Source of the DNA: Embleya scabrispora DSM 41855
GTDB lineage: Bacteria > Actinomycetota > Actinomycetes > Streptomycetales > Streptomycetaceae
DNA: 64,000 bases
Direction of reading: 5' to 3'
Assembly: GCF_000372745.1 (NCBI RefSeq)
Contig: NZ_KB889629.1
Coordinates: forward strand, 124,049 to 188,048
Shown here: positions 1-8,198 of the stretch, piece after piece
How positions within the stretch are numbered: position 1 is the first letter of the stretch
Layout of the letters: every line of letters starts with the position of its first letter
Translations under genes and position numbers: made by a program
The notes under the pieces: model-generated
What the model was told of the DNA's origin: nothing
Database searches by the model: none
The model's input: the letters and a program-made list of their open reading frames with translations, nothing else

Positions 1-1
1 C

Positions 2-265
2 GAGCCGCTCGCGCTGATCGCGGCGGTCGGCGGCATCGAACCGAGGCCCGGCATCGGTCGGCAGGCGGCCGGTCGGCTCGGTACCCGGATCGGACCCGAG
101 CGGGCCGCGCGGTCGATCCTGGACGTGCACCGGGGGCTGCGCGGCGTCGTCGTGGCGGCGCTCGACGGCGAGCGGGCACGCCGGGTGGCGGCGATGTCTG
201 TGCTGCCGGCGCGGGCCGAGGTCGGGTTGATCGAGGCGCTCGACGCGGTGCGGGGGAGCGGGTGA
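2..265 (+). CDS. C-terminal fragment of a protein upstream of a dynamin-like GTPase
   Basis: The left window edge cuts this gene. Only the last 87 codons are present, read in the frame starting at base 2 and ending at TGA 263-265. The fragment is alanine-, arginine- and glycine-rich with no recognisable motif. In actinomycetes two YfjP/dynamin-type GTPase genes often lie in tandem before ssbB, so this is plausibly the end of the first of the pair. That assignment rests on context only. The stop overlaps a GTG (GTGA, 262-265) that opens a short ORF leading to the next GTPase. Confidence 0.45.
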   Translation, partial: EPLALIAAVGGIEPRPGIGRQAAGRLGTRIGPERAARSILDVHRGLRGVVVAALDGERARRVAAMSVLPARAEVGLIEALDAVRGSG

Positions 266-441
266 GCGCGCGGGCGCAGGACGCGGTGCGCGCGGTGCAC
301 GGCGGGTGGGTGCGAGGGCGCGGGGTGGGCGGCGGACGGCTGCTTGTGCGGCCTCGGGAGTGGGTCGGCGGGGCGCGGTTCGGTGCGCGAGTCGGCGCGT
401 GCCTTCGTGCCCGATGCGACTCGTCGTGGGGGAGCGGGTGA
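262..441 (+). CDS. possible 59-residue ORF bridging two GTPase genes
   Basis: This short ORF starts at a GTG overlapping the stop of the preceding gene (GTGA, 262-265). It ends at TGA 439-441, which overlaps the GTG start of the GTPase (GTGA, 438-441). Third positions are mostly G/C. The product would be a basic Arg/Gly-rich peptide with no motif I recognise. It may be a real coupling peptide, a piece of the upstream gene separated by a frameshift, or chance in GC-rich DNA. A database comparison of the upstream gene's C-terminus would decide. Confidence 0.25.
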   Translation: MSARAQDAVRAVHGGWVRGRGVGGGRLLVRPREWVGGARFGARVGACLRARCDSSWGSG

Positions 442-2033
442 CGGCCGGTGGGCAGTACGTCGATCGGTTCGCCGTGCGCCGGGCCCGGCACGCGAGTGGG
501 ACCGAGGAGTCCGCGCGGCTGATGGCTCGGCTGGCCGCGCTCGATCGAACCGCCGCGCTGGCCCGTGATCGGTTGCCCGGCGCCGATCTCGCCTTCATCG
601 AGGATCTGCTCGGGCACGCCGAGACCCGGCTGGGTACGGCCACGTGGCACACCGTGGTCGCGCTCGCGGGCGCCACGGGCGGCGGCAAGTCGTCGTTGTT
701 CAACGTGCTCGCCGGGCTGCGGCTGGCGGATACCGGCGCGCGGCGGCCGACCACCCGGGCCACCCTGGCGTGCGCGTGGGACCCCGAGGGCGCGGCGCCG
801 TTGCTGGACCTGCTCGGCATCGAACCGGTGCGCCGGGTGGCCCGGCACGGAACGCTGGACGCGCGCCGGGGCGGCGCGATGCCCTCCGGTCTGGTCCTGC
901 TCGATCTGCCCGAGCACGATTCGCTCGACCTCGCGCACCGGGCGGAGGTGGACTCGGTGGTGGCGGTCGCCGACCACATCGTGTGGGTGCTCGATCCGCA
1001 GAAGTACGCGGATGTGATCGTGCACGAACGTTATCTGCGGCCGTTGCGGCATCACGGCCACAGCATGACGGTCGTGCTCAACCACGCGGACCGGTTGCCG
1101 GCCGGGGACCTCGCGGCATGCCTGACCGATGTGCGGGCGCTGCTGGCTACGGAGGGGCTCGCCGAGGTACGGGTGTTGGCGACGTCGGCGGAGACCGGGC
1201 TCGGGATTGCCGAACTGCGCCGGGTGGTGGTCGCCGCGGCCGGCTCCGGCGAGGCGTCGGTGACCCGGCTGGCCGCGGATCTGGACGCGTTGACCGAACG
1301 CCTGGACCCCTATTTCTGTGGAGTGGCGCCGGGCGTGGACGCGTTCACCGACGAGGACCGCGGCGCACTGGTGGACGGTTTGTGCGAGGCGGCCGGGGTG
1401 GCGGTCGTCGCGACGTCCGCGGGAGAGGGGCTGCGGACTCCGCGGGGGCCGCTGTCGGGGCGTCGGGTACGGCGGCCCGCGCTGCCGCCCGGGCCGGTGC
1501 AGGTGCATCGGGCCGAGCAGGCGATCCGGCGGGCGGGGACGAGACTGACGCGGGGGCTGCCGGCGCAGTGGGCGGGCGGGGTGCATCGGGTGCTGGCCGA
1601 GGGGCTGCGGGGGTTGTCGGACGAATTGGACGCGGCACCGGTGGGGGTCGTGCCGGAGGCCGCCCGGCCGACGCTCGGGGCGCGGGTGGCGGTGGGCGCG
1701 CAGTGGGTCGGGGTGGTCGCCGTGGTGGTCGGGTTGATGGGTGCCGGGTTGGCCTGGACGGGGGTGCCGGTGGTGCGCCGACTCGGGGTGTCGGGGCCGT
1801 GGTGGGTGGTGGCGGCGGGGCTGGTCGTGGTGACGCTCGGGGGGTGGGTCGGGCGGCGGGCGACGGGGGCGGCCGTGGAGCGGCGGACGGCGGAGGTGGC
1901 GGCGGTGCTGCGGGCGCGGGTGGCGGAGGCGGCGGATCGTCTGGTGGTGGGGCCGGCGGAGGCGGAGTTGGCGCGGTATCGGGAGGCGCACGCGTATTTC
2001 GTGGCGGCTCGGGAGCCGATGCGGCGGGGGTGA
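438..2033 (+). CDS. dynamin/YfjP-like membrane-associated GTPase
   Basis: A predicted 531-residue GTPase. The P-loop GATGGGKS lies at about residues 78-85. It is followed by a switch I threonine region (PTTRAT), a G3-like DLPEHDS and a G4-like NHAD in place of NKxD. Two hydrophobic stretches near residues 420-475 should anchor it in the membrane, and the C-terminus looks helical. I chose the GTG at 438 because it has a GGGGGA Shine-Dalgarno-like run just upstream and a GTGA overlap with a short ORF, although the frame is open back to 306. Family members are poorly characterised; membrane remodelling or division-linked roles are inferred from dynamin homology only. Confidence 0.75.
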   Translation: MTAGGQYVDRFAVRRARHASGTEESARLMARLAALDRTAALARDRLPGADLAFIEDLLGHAETRLGTATWHTVVALAGATGGGKSSLFNVLAGLRLADTGARRPTTRATLACAWDPEGAAPLLDLLGIEPVRRVARHGTLDARRGGAMPSGLVLLDLPEHDSLDLAHRAEVDSVVAVADHIVWVLDPQKYADVIVHERYLRPLRHHGHSMTVVLNHADRLPAGDLAACLTDVRALLATEGLAEVRVLATSAETGLGIAELRRVVVAAAGSGEASVTRLAADLDALTERLDPYFCGVAPGVDAFTDEDRGALVDGLCEAAGVAVVATSAGEGLRTPRGPLSGRRVRRPALPPGPVQVHRAEQAIRRAGTRLTRGLPAQWAGGVHRVLAEGLRGLSDELDAAPVGVVPEAARPTLGARVAVGAQWVGVVAVVVGLMGAGLAWTGVPVVRRLGVSGPWWVVAAGLVVVTLGGWVGRRATGAAVERRTAEVAAVLRARVAEAADRLVVGPAEAELARYREAHAYFVAAREPMRRG

Positions 2034-2309
2034 GGGGGTGCGGCCGCGGCCGGGGAGAACGGCGGGGCTCGGGAGGGATGGGGCTCGGGGGGCCGGGGTG
2101 TCGCCTACGTGGGTGAGGAGTTCGTCGGGGCGTCACCCACGTGAGTGACGGACGGCCCTGGTGTCACCCACCTGGTCGACCTTGCGTGATGCACAGGGCC
2201 CGAGTTGTCCACAGCCCGCCGGGCCCGCCACCGGTCGACCGCCGGATGCCGGATCGTCGAGAACGGACGGCGATGTTGCGGGGCACGCCGGTGACACACG
2301 GAGGCAAAC
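2034..2309. other. intergenic region before ssbB with inverted repeats
   Basis: This 276-bp gap holds no convincing gene. It contains three copies of a TCACCCAC/GTGGGTGA motif (2106-2116 inverted, 2131-2150, and near 2163-2170), one of which forms a 20-bp near-palindrome. The ssbB ribosome binding site (GGAGG) lies near 2300. Confidence 0.6.
2131..2150. promoter_or_regulatory. 20-bp near-palindrome upstream of ssbB
   Basis: The sequence CGTCACCCACGTGAGTGACG reads the same on both strands except for one symmetric base pair (C against A, flanking the central CACGTG). Half-sites recur nearby in both orientations, at 2106-2116 and around 2163. The arrangement suggests a binding site for a dimeric regulator of ssbB; the protein is unknown. 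Confidence 0.45.
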
Positions 2310-2780
2310 GTGGACACGTACGTGACGGTGATCGGCAACGCCGCGAGCGATGTCCGGGTCCAGATGACCCAGGCCGGCGTGCCCTTGGCGCGATTTCGGA
2401 TGGCGGTGTCGCCCAGGCGCTTCGACCGTGAGACGGGGACGTGGATCTCGGGGGACGCGTCCTTCTACACGATCGTGTGTTTTCGGGGGTTGGCGGAGAA
2501 CGTGACGAGTTCGATCGACAAGGGCGACCCGCTCGTGGTGACCGGACGGCTGCGGGTGCGCGAGTGGGAACGGGAGGGGAGGTGGTGGACCGTCACCGAG
2601 ATCGACGCGTCGTCGGTGGGACACGACCTCGCTCGGGGGATCGCGGAGTTTCGCCGGGTGGGTCGGCCGGCGCGCCTGTCGGTCGTGGCGGACGGCGGCG
2701 CGGTGGGAACGATGGCCGAACAGGGCACTCTCGCGATCGGATCCGACATCGGATCGAACGGCGAAGAGGAGGCCGCATGA
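2310..2780 (+). CDS. ssbB: single-stranded DNA-binding protein, SsbB type
   Basis: A 156-residue OB-fold SSB starting at GTG with GGAGG upstream. The N-terminal 110 residues carry the SSB core (YVTVIGNA start, GDPLVVTGRL). The C-terminus ends in an acidic EEEAA run but lacks the DDDIPF-type tail that recruits repair and replication proteins. A tail-less SSB of this length matches the second SSB paralogue of Streptomyces, SsbB, which is implicated in chromosome segregation during sporulation (established knowledge). The essential SsbA would be elsewhere. Its position beside the GTPases agrees with Streptomyces gene order. Confidence 0.88.
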   Translation: MDTYVTVIGNAASDVRVQMTQAGVPLARFRMAVSPRRFDRETGTWISGDASFYTIVCFRGLAENVTSSIDKGDPLVVTGRLRVREWEREGRWWTVTEIDASSVGHDLARGIAEFRRVGRPARLSVVADGGAVGTMAEQGTLAIGSDIGSNGEEEAA

Positions 2781-3323
2781 ATTGTGTCGACGTCTGATCA
2801 CATGTTCGCGAAAGCCATTCATTGGCGATGCCGGTGATAATTCAAGTCGGTTTCCGGGACGAATCTGAAACAGAATTGTGACGACGTCGAGGACGGAGTG
2901 ATACGCCTCAATCGGGCCAATCATCGCATGTCGCTCAACCAATGGGATGGGAGGTTCGGAAAGGGTCGGATCGTGGCGGCGAATGGCGCCGAAGTCAAGG
3001 CATTGCGCATAAAAGGACCGATTCGAGCGGTTTTGTACCTTGACAAATCAATAGTGAGCGAGATCGCCCTGATCAGCACCTATGCGGCTTGCCGTACCGC
3101 ATAGGCGGCTATATCCACCGAAGACTTGTCGACTTCGCGATATCCGAATTGATGTTCTCGACGTGGATCTTCTCCCGAGGTAAAGAACGTGAAACAAATA
3201 CCTACCCCGGGTCGCGAGGAGTGGGCCGGCTGCTCATACCATTCAACGGTTCTTTACTCGCGCCTCGCTCGGGGGAACCATGCGCCGCGCGAGTCGGCTT
3301 ACATTTTTCGAGGGGACCACCAC
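2781..3323. other. low-GC intergenic region upstream of the adhesin
   Basis: This 543-bp gap is visibly richer in A/T than its surroundings and has no credible ORF. It holds one perfect 9-bp inverted repeat (3079-3105) and an isolated TTGACA (3050-3055) without a clear -10 at the proper distance. The adhesin RBS (AGGGGAC) is at about 3311. It is likely a long regulatory leader. Confidence 0.55.
3079..3105. promoter_or_regulatory. perfect 9-bp inverted repeat upstream of the adhesin
   Basis: The arms CCTATGCGG (3079-3087) and CCGCATAGG (3097-3105) are exact reverse complements with a 9-bp spacer. There is no T-run, so an operator is more likely than an intrinsic terminator. It lies about 220 bp before the adhesin start. 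Confidence 0.45.
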
Positions 3324-4745
3324 ATGTTCCGTACACCGGGACGGACGGCCACCCGCTTGTCGGCCATGGTCATCGCCGGCGGCTTGGCGGCGGCCGGCGT
3401 GATCGGTTTCGCGGGTGCGGCCAACGCGGAGGGCGCCAAGGGCGTCTACCAGGGCGGCGATGTCGGTGCGGACATCTTCCTGAAGGGTAAGGACAGCGCG
3501 CAGCGCGCCTCGATCCTGAAGCTCCAGGTGGACGGCAAGATCCTGCGCACCTACTGCATCGACTTCCACACCCTCGTGCGTAGCGAGGCGAAGTACGACG
3601 AGTCGGGCTGGAAGGAGACCTCCTTCGGCACCAAGGCCGACAAGGCCAAGGTCAAGTGGGTTCTGCTGAACTCGTTCCCGACCGTGGATCTGGCGGGCGT
3701 TCGCAAGGCGGTCGGCGCTCCGGAGCTGACCGAGGGCGAGGCGGCCGCCGCCACGCAGGCGGCCATCTGGCACTTCACCGACGGTCAGAACCTGGACGAG
3801 AGCAACAAGAACGACGGCGATGTCGTCAAGCTCTACAAGTACCTGGTCGGCGACGCCAACAAGGGCGACGTCACCGAGCCGCCCGTATCGCTCTCGGTGA
3901 CCCCGGGCGAGAAGGCCGGCAAGATCAACGACAAGCCCGGCATCGGCCCGTTCGAGGTCAAGACCAACGCCGAGGGCAAGTCGATCAGCGCGAAGCTGCT
4001 CGCGGGTGAGAGCGGCGGCGGCAAGCCCGCGCTCGTGGATGCCGACGGCAAGCCGGTCAACAACGTCGGCAACGGCGACAAGCTCTATGTGAGCCCGGGC
4101 GGCGCCACGCGTGAGGGTGGAGTCACCTTTGAGGTCTCCGGCGAGTCGACCGTGCAGGCGGGTCGGGTCTTCCAGGGCGTCAACAAGGACGGGTCGACCA
4201 GCCAGCTGCTGATCGTCGCGGACAAGCAGAAGGTGCAGACCTCCGACCGGGCGACCGCGAAGTGGGGCAACCCCGGCAAGGGTCCGCTTCCGGAGATCAA
4301 CGCCACCAAGGACTGCGTCGACGGTGGCGTGAAGGTCACCGTCAAGAACAACGGCGACGAGTCGTACAAGTTCAAGCTCGACGGCAAGGAAACCACCGTC
4401 GCGGCCGGCAAGTCGGTCGACCAGGTCGTCAAGGTCGCCGAAGACCAGGCGTACAAGATCACCATCGTGGGCCCCGACGGCAAGACCGCCAAGGAGTTCA
4501 CCGGCACGCTCGACTGCAAGACCGCCGGCGCCACCGAAGGTGTGACCGGTGGTACCTCGGGTGGCAGCACCGGTGGCACCCCGGCTCCGGTGAACCCGAA
4601 GGGTCCGGACCTGGCCGCGACCGGTAGCGACAGCAGCAACACCCCCGCGATCCTGGGCGGCGCCGGTGCGCTCCTCCTCGCGGGTGGCGGTCTGGTGTTC
4701 TACATGCGCCGCCGCAACAACGGCTCGAACGGCGCCGCTGCCTGA
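3324..4745 (+). CDS. secreted thioester-domain (TQXA) surface protein with LAxTG sorting signal
   Basis: A 473-residue cell-surface protein. A signal peptide ends near ANA (residue 35). Residues 40-190 form a Cys-Gln thioester domain: the Cys is in TYCID (Cys78) and the Gln is in TQAAIW (Gln145), the pair that makes an internal thioester able to bond covalently to host or matrix amines. Two beta-rich repeats follow, then a Gly/Ser/Thr linker, an LAATG sortase motif (about 430-434), a hydrophobic helix and a positively charged RRR tail. LAxTG is the class E sortase signal used in Streptomyces. The ATG at 3324 follows AGGGGAC. The partner surface is unknown; no sortase gene is in the window. 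Confidence 0.85.
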   Translation: MFRTPGRTATRLSAMVIAGGLAAAGVIGFAGAANAEGAKGVYQGGDVGADIFLKGKDSAQRASILKLQVDGKILRTYCIDFHTLVRSEAKYDESGWKETSFGTKADKAKVKWVLLNSFPTVDLAGVRKAVGAPELTEGEAAAATQAAIWHFTDGQNLDESNKNDGDVVKLYKYLVGDANKGDVTEPPVSLSVTPGEKAGKINDKPGIGPFEVKTNAEGKSISAKLLAGESGGGKPALVDADGKPVNNVGNGDKLYVSPGGATREGGVTFEVSGESTVQAGRVFQGVNKDGSTSQLLIVADKQKVQTSDRATAKWGNPGKGPLPEINATKDCVDGGVKVTVKNNGDESYKFKLDGKETTVAAGKSVDQVVKVAEDQAYKITIVGPDGKTAKEFTGTLDCKTAGATEGVTGGTSGGSTGGTPAPVNPKGPDLAATGSDSSNTPAILGGAGALLLAGGGLVFYMRRRNNGSNGAAA

Positions 4746-4778
4746 TAGAGGCACCACCGCTCGAACCACGCTGACAGC

Positions 4779-4811
4779 CGGGCCCCGACGCGTACAGGCG
4801 CGCCGGGGCCC
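4779..4811 (+). terminator. GC-rich hairpin after the adhesin gene
   Basis: CGGGCCCCG (4779-4787) pairs perfectly with CGGGGCCCG (4803-4811). It lies 34 bp after the adhesin stop. There is no U-tract, as is usual for terminators in this group. Confidence 0.6.
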
Positions 4812-4995
4812 GACGTCATCCACGCCGCCGACCGAGCGTCTTCGGCCCGTCCGGCGTTCGAGGACGAGCGGTCCGTAGGCGGGCCGAGAGGCAACGGGTC
4901 GACATTCGAGCACCGTCCGGGCAGCCACCCGGCCCCACAGCCCGACAATCGCGCGCCCTCCGGGCACCCATGCACGGGCACTGCTCGCCAGACCA

Positions 4996-5001
4996 TAGGC
5001 T
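4996..5001 (+). promoter_or_regulatory. -10 element TAGGCT for leaderless ettA
   Basis: TAGGCT ends seven bases before the ATG and no Shine-Dalgarno sequence is visible, so the mRNA probably begins at or next to the start codon. Confidence 0.5.
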
Positions 5002-5008
5002 TGGACGC

Positions 5009-6673
5009 ATGGCTGAGTACATCTACACCATGCGCAAGGCGCGTAAAGCGCACGGCGACAAGGTGATCCTCGACGACGTGACGCTCAGCTTCCTGCCGGG
5101 AGCCAAGATCGGCGTCGTCGGCCCGAACGGCGCGGGTAAGTCGACCGTTCTCAAGATCATGGCCGGGCTGGAGCAGCCGTCCAACGGCGACGCGTTTCTG
5201 TCCCCCGGCTACAGCGTCGGCATCCTGCTCCAGGAACCTCCGCTGGACGAGTCCAAGACCGTCCTGGAGAACGTCGAGGACGGCGTCAAGGAGATCAAGG
5301 GCAAGCTGGACCGGTTCAACGCCATCGCCGAGGAGATGGCGACCAACTACACGGACGAGCTGATGGCCGAGATGGGCGAGCTGCAGGACCAGCTCGACCA
5401 CGCCAACGCCTGGGAGCTCGACTCGCAGCTCGAACAGGCCATGGACGCGCTGGGCTGCCCGCCCGGCGACTGGCCCATCGTGAACCTCTCCGGTGGCGAG
5501 AAGCGCCGCGTGGCGCTGTGCAAGCTGCTTCTCGAAGCGCCCGACCTGCTCCTGCTGGACGAGCCGACCAACCACCTCGACGCGGAGAGCGTCCAGTGGC
5601 TGGAGCAGCACCTGGAGAAGTACGCCGGCACCGTCGTCGCGGTCACCCACGACCGGTACTTCCTGAACAACGTCGCCCAGTGGATCTGTGAGGTCGACCG
5701 CGGTCGGCTGCACCCCTACGAGGGCAACTACTCCACCTACCTGGACACCAAGGCCACCCGCCTGAAGGTCGAAGGGCAAAAGGACGCCAAGCGGCAGAAG
5801 CGCCTCAAGGACGAACTCGAGTGGGTCCGCTCCAACGCGAAGGGCCGCCAGGTCAAGAGCAAGGCGCGGCTGGCCCGCTACGAGGAGATGGCCGCCGAGG
5901 CGGACAAGATGCGGAAGCTGGACTTCGAGGAGATCCAGATCCCGCCGGGTCCGCGCCTGGGCAACGTCGTGGTCGAGGTGGACAACCTCACCAAGGGCTT
6001 CGACGAGAAGCTGCTGATCGACAACCTGTCCTTCACGCTGCCGCGCAACGGCATCGTGGGCATCATCGGCCCGAACGGCGCGGGCAAGACCACGCTGTTC
6101 AAGATGCTGATCGACGCCGAGACGCCGGACGCGGGCAACATCAAGGTCGGCGAGACGGTCAAGGTCTCCTACGTCGACCAGTCGCGTGGCGGCCTGGACC
6201 CGAAGAAGAACCTGTGGGAGGTCGTCTCCGACGGCCTGGACTACATCAAGGTCGGCAACGTCGAGGTGCCGTCGCGGGCCTACGTCAGCGCGTTCGGGTT
6301 CAAGGGTCCGGACCAGCAGAAGCCGACCGGGGTGCTCTCCGGTGGTGAGCGCAACCGCCTGAACCTGGCGCTGACGCTCAAGCAGGGCGGCAATCTGCTG
6401 CTGCTCGACGAACCGACCAACGACCTCGACGTCGAGACCCTGTCCAGCCTGGAGAACGCGCTCCTGGAGTTCCCGGGCTGCGCCGTGGTCGTCTCGCACG
6501 ACCGCTGGTTCCTGGACCGGGTGACCACGCACATCCTCGCCTACGAGGGCGAGTCGAAGTGGTTCTGGTTCGAGGGCAACTTCGAGTCGTACGAGAAGAA
6601 CAAGATCGAGCGCCTGGGCGCGGACGCGGCCCGGCCGCACCGCGCGACGTACAAGAAGCTCAAGCGCAACTGA
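5009..6673 (+). CDS. ettA: energy-dependent translational throttle protein EttA (ABC-F)
   Basis: A 554-residue soluble protein with two tandem ABC ATPase domains and no membrane segment. Domain 1 has Walker A GPNGAGKS, signature LSGGEKRR and Walker B LLLLDEPTNHLD. A charged helical linker (about 245-320) follows. Domain 2 has GPNGAGKT, LSGGERNR and LLLLDEPTNDLD. Length and order match EttA (555 residues in E. coli), which binds the ribosomal E site and gates the first elongation step according to ATP/ADP (established). The ATG at 5009 is preferred over an in-frame ATG at 4970 because homologues begin MAEYIYTMRKARKAHGDK and a -10 element lies just upstream. Confidence 0.93.
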   Translation: MAEYIYTMRKARKAHGDKVILDDVTLSFLPGAKIGVVGPNGAGKSTVLKIMAGLEQPSNGDAFLSPGYSVGILLQEPPLDESKTVLENVEDGVKEIKGKLDRFNAIAEEMATNYTDELMAEMGELQDQLDHANAWELDSQLEQAMDALGCPPGDWPIVNLSGGEKRRVALCKLLLEAPDLLLLDEPTNHLDAESVQWLEQHLEKYAGTVVAVTHDRYFLNNVAQWICEVDRGRLHPYEGNYSTYLDTKATRLKVEGQKDAKRQKRLKDELEWVRSNAKGRQVKSKARLARYEEMAAEADKMRKLDFEEIQIPPGPRLGNVVVEVDNLTKGFDEKLLIDNLSFTLPRNGIVGIIGPNGAGKTTLFKMLIDAETPDAGNIKVGETVKVSYVDQSRGGLDPKKNLWEVVSDGLDYIKVGNVEVPSRAYVSAFGFKGPDQQKPTGVLSGGERNRLNLALTLKQGGNLLLLDEPTNDLDVETLSSLENALLEFPGCAVVVSHDRWFLDRVTTHILAYEGESKWFWFEGNFESYEKNKIERLGADAARPHRATYKKLKRN

Positions 6674-6696
6674 CCGATCCGGTCGGTACGGCGCAA

Positions 6697-6736
6697 CCGG
6701 TGGCCTGTCGTATGCCCGCATACGGCAGGCCACCGG
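6697..6736 (+). terminator. 18-bp stem hairpin after ettA
   Basis: An 18-bp stem with a single G-T mismatch and a 4-base loop runs from CCGGTGGCCTG (from 6697) to CAGGCCACCGG (to 6736). It lies 23 bp after the ettA stop. Confidence 0.75.
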
Positions 6737-6812
6737 CATCACCCGGCCGTTCGGCACGCGGGTCGCAGCGCCGGGGAACATCGACAGGGAATCAGAGAAG
6801 AGGACTGGGCAC

Positions 6813-7253
6813 GTGGCCAGGCACATCTACCAGGCGACGCTTCGGTGGTCCGACATGGACGCCTACCGGCACATCAACAATGTGCAGTACCTCCGCTACC
6901 TGGAGGAGGCGCGCGTGGACATGATGTTCACCCTCGGGCAGCGCGAGGGGGCCAAGACGCTCTCCGAGGGCGTGGTGATCGCCCGGCACGAGATCGACTA
7001 CAAACGGCCGCTGGTGTGGCGCGCCGAGCCGGTGCGGGTGGAGACCTGGGTGACCCGGATCGGTGCCGCCCGGTTCACGCTGGCCTACGAGATCAAGGAC
7101 GACGAGCAGGTGTACGCGACTGCGCTGTCCGTGCTGGTGCCGTATTCGCTCGACGAGCAGCGGCCCCGGCGATTGACCGAGGACGAGCGGGCCTACCTGG
7201 AACGCTTCGTCGAGCCGCAGGACGAGCCGGCGGGGCGGCCGGTCCGGCCATGA
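6813..7253 (+). CDS. acyl-CoA thioesterase, 4HBT hotdog family
   Basis: A 146-residue single-domain hotdog protein. The N-terminal pattern W-x-D-x-D-x-Y-x-H-I-N-N-x-x-Y with the following E-E-A-R is the 4HBT/YbgC-like catalytic region; the Asp near residue 15 is the likely catalytic base. It should hydrolyse acyl-CoA thioesters in the cytoplasm; chain-length specificity cannot be read. GTG start with GAAGAGG about 10 bases upstream. Its stop overlaps the next gene by ATGA, so the two are translationally coupled. Confidence 0.85.
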   Translation: MARHIYQATLRWSDMDAYRHINNVQYLRYLEEARVDMMFTLGQREGAKTLSEGVVIARHEIDYKRPLVWRAEPVRVETWVTRIGAARFTLAYEIKDDEQVYATALSVLVPYSLDEQRPRRLTEDERAYLERFVEPQDEPAGRPVRP

Positions 7254-7897
7254 CCATGCTGCGACTCGCCGATTCGGCCGCCGCCGCGGAGCTGGGCGGC
7301 TATCTGACCCGACTGCTGCGCTACGACCGCCGCGCGGTGGTGCGGGTGCGGGCCGAGGGGTCGGTGCTCGGTACCTTCGGCCACCCGCCGTTCGGGGAGG
7401 CCGCGTCGGGCGTGATCACGCTGCGGGCCAGTGAGTTGGCCGAACCCGCGACGGTGGACGCGACCGTGTCCGCCGGACAACTCCTGGACGCGATCGCGGA
7501 CGACGCGAGGGTGACCCTGCCGGTGTCGGTGACCGGTCCGGGGTGGGCCGGCATGCTGCCACCACGCGCCGGCTGGGAACGGGTCGCCGAGCCGGCCGTG
7601 CTCGACCTGGGCCGCGAAGTGGCCGCCGGTGTCGCCGAGTTCCGGTCCCGGACCGAACCCGGGATAGCGCGCGCCGAGTTGGACCGGATCGCCGCCGGCA
7701 TCTGGAGCCGAACGCTGCCCGGCCGACTCCCGCTACGCGCCGCACACGCTGCCCAATCCTTCGGCTTCTTGGGCCCGCCGGACCCCGAGGCCCGGGCCGA
7801 GGTGCTGACCGCCGGGGCCTGGCTGCGCCTCGAAGCCCGCTACGGCTCGGTCTCGGTGCGCCGCCCCGACGCCCCCAGCCTGCTCTTCACCCGCTGA
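7250..7897 (+). CDS. conserved actinobacterial hypothetical protein coupled to thioesterase
   Basis: A 215-residue soluble protein starting at an ATG that overlaps the thioesterase stop (ATGA, 7250-7253). I do not recognise a domain. It is predicted alpha/beta with no signal peptide, membrane segment or metal motif. Overlap coupling implies co-expression and perhaps a linked role with the thioesterase. A hairpin right at its stop (7896-7931) probably ends the two-gene operon, which faces glbO. Confidence 0.65.
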   Translation: MTMLRLADSAAAAELGGYLTRLLRYDRRAVVRVRAEGSVLGTFGHPPFGEAASGVITLRASELAEPATVDATVSAGQLLDAIADDARVTLPVSVTGPGWAGMLPPRAGWERVAEPAVLDLGREVAAGVAEFRSRTEPGIARAELDRIAAGIWSRTLPGRLPLRAAHAAQSFGFLGPPDPEARAEVLTAGAWLRLEARYGSVSVRRPDAPSLLFTR

Positions 7898-7931
7898 CCC
7901 GGCCTTCTCTCGACCACCACACGGCCGGGTC
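7896..7931. terminator. hairpin at the end of the thioesterase operon
   Basis: GACCCGGCC (7896-7904) pairs perfectly with GGCCGGGTC (7923-7931) across an 18-base loop, between convergent genes. Confidence 0.5.
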
Positions 7932-8198
7932 CGACGGCACGGCGAGCCGATCGCCGGCGACCGGACCGGCGGACCCACCGGACCCGAGGCCGGCAGCGGC
8001 TCGCCCGTCGGTACCGGAACCGGCACGGGGCCATCGGTCCGTCCGGCAGGCCGGGTGCCTTGACCGGACCCGTGCGCGACGCCGACCCGGAAGCCGTCCG
8101 CGAAGCTGCGCACGTGGATCCGGTGGAAGACTGCTTCGTGCCGGCAACCACGTCTCAGCGGCCGCCTCCGTCGGATCGCGGATGTGGCTGCCGCCGCG
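7898..8198. other. convergent intergenic gap
   Basis: About 300 bp lie between two convergent genes. Apart from the hairpin at its left end I see no gene, repeat or promoter here. Confidence 0.6.

Noticed and set aside
3050..3055. TTGACA promoter -35 before the adhesin
   Set aside because: No -10 hexamer is seen at 16-19 bp, so it is not a supported promoter by itself.
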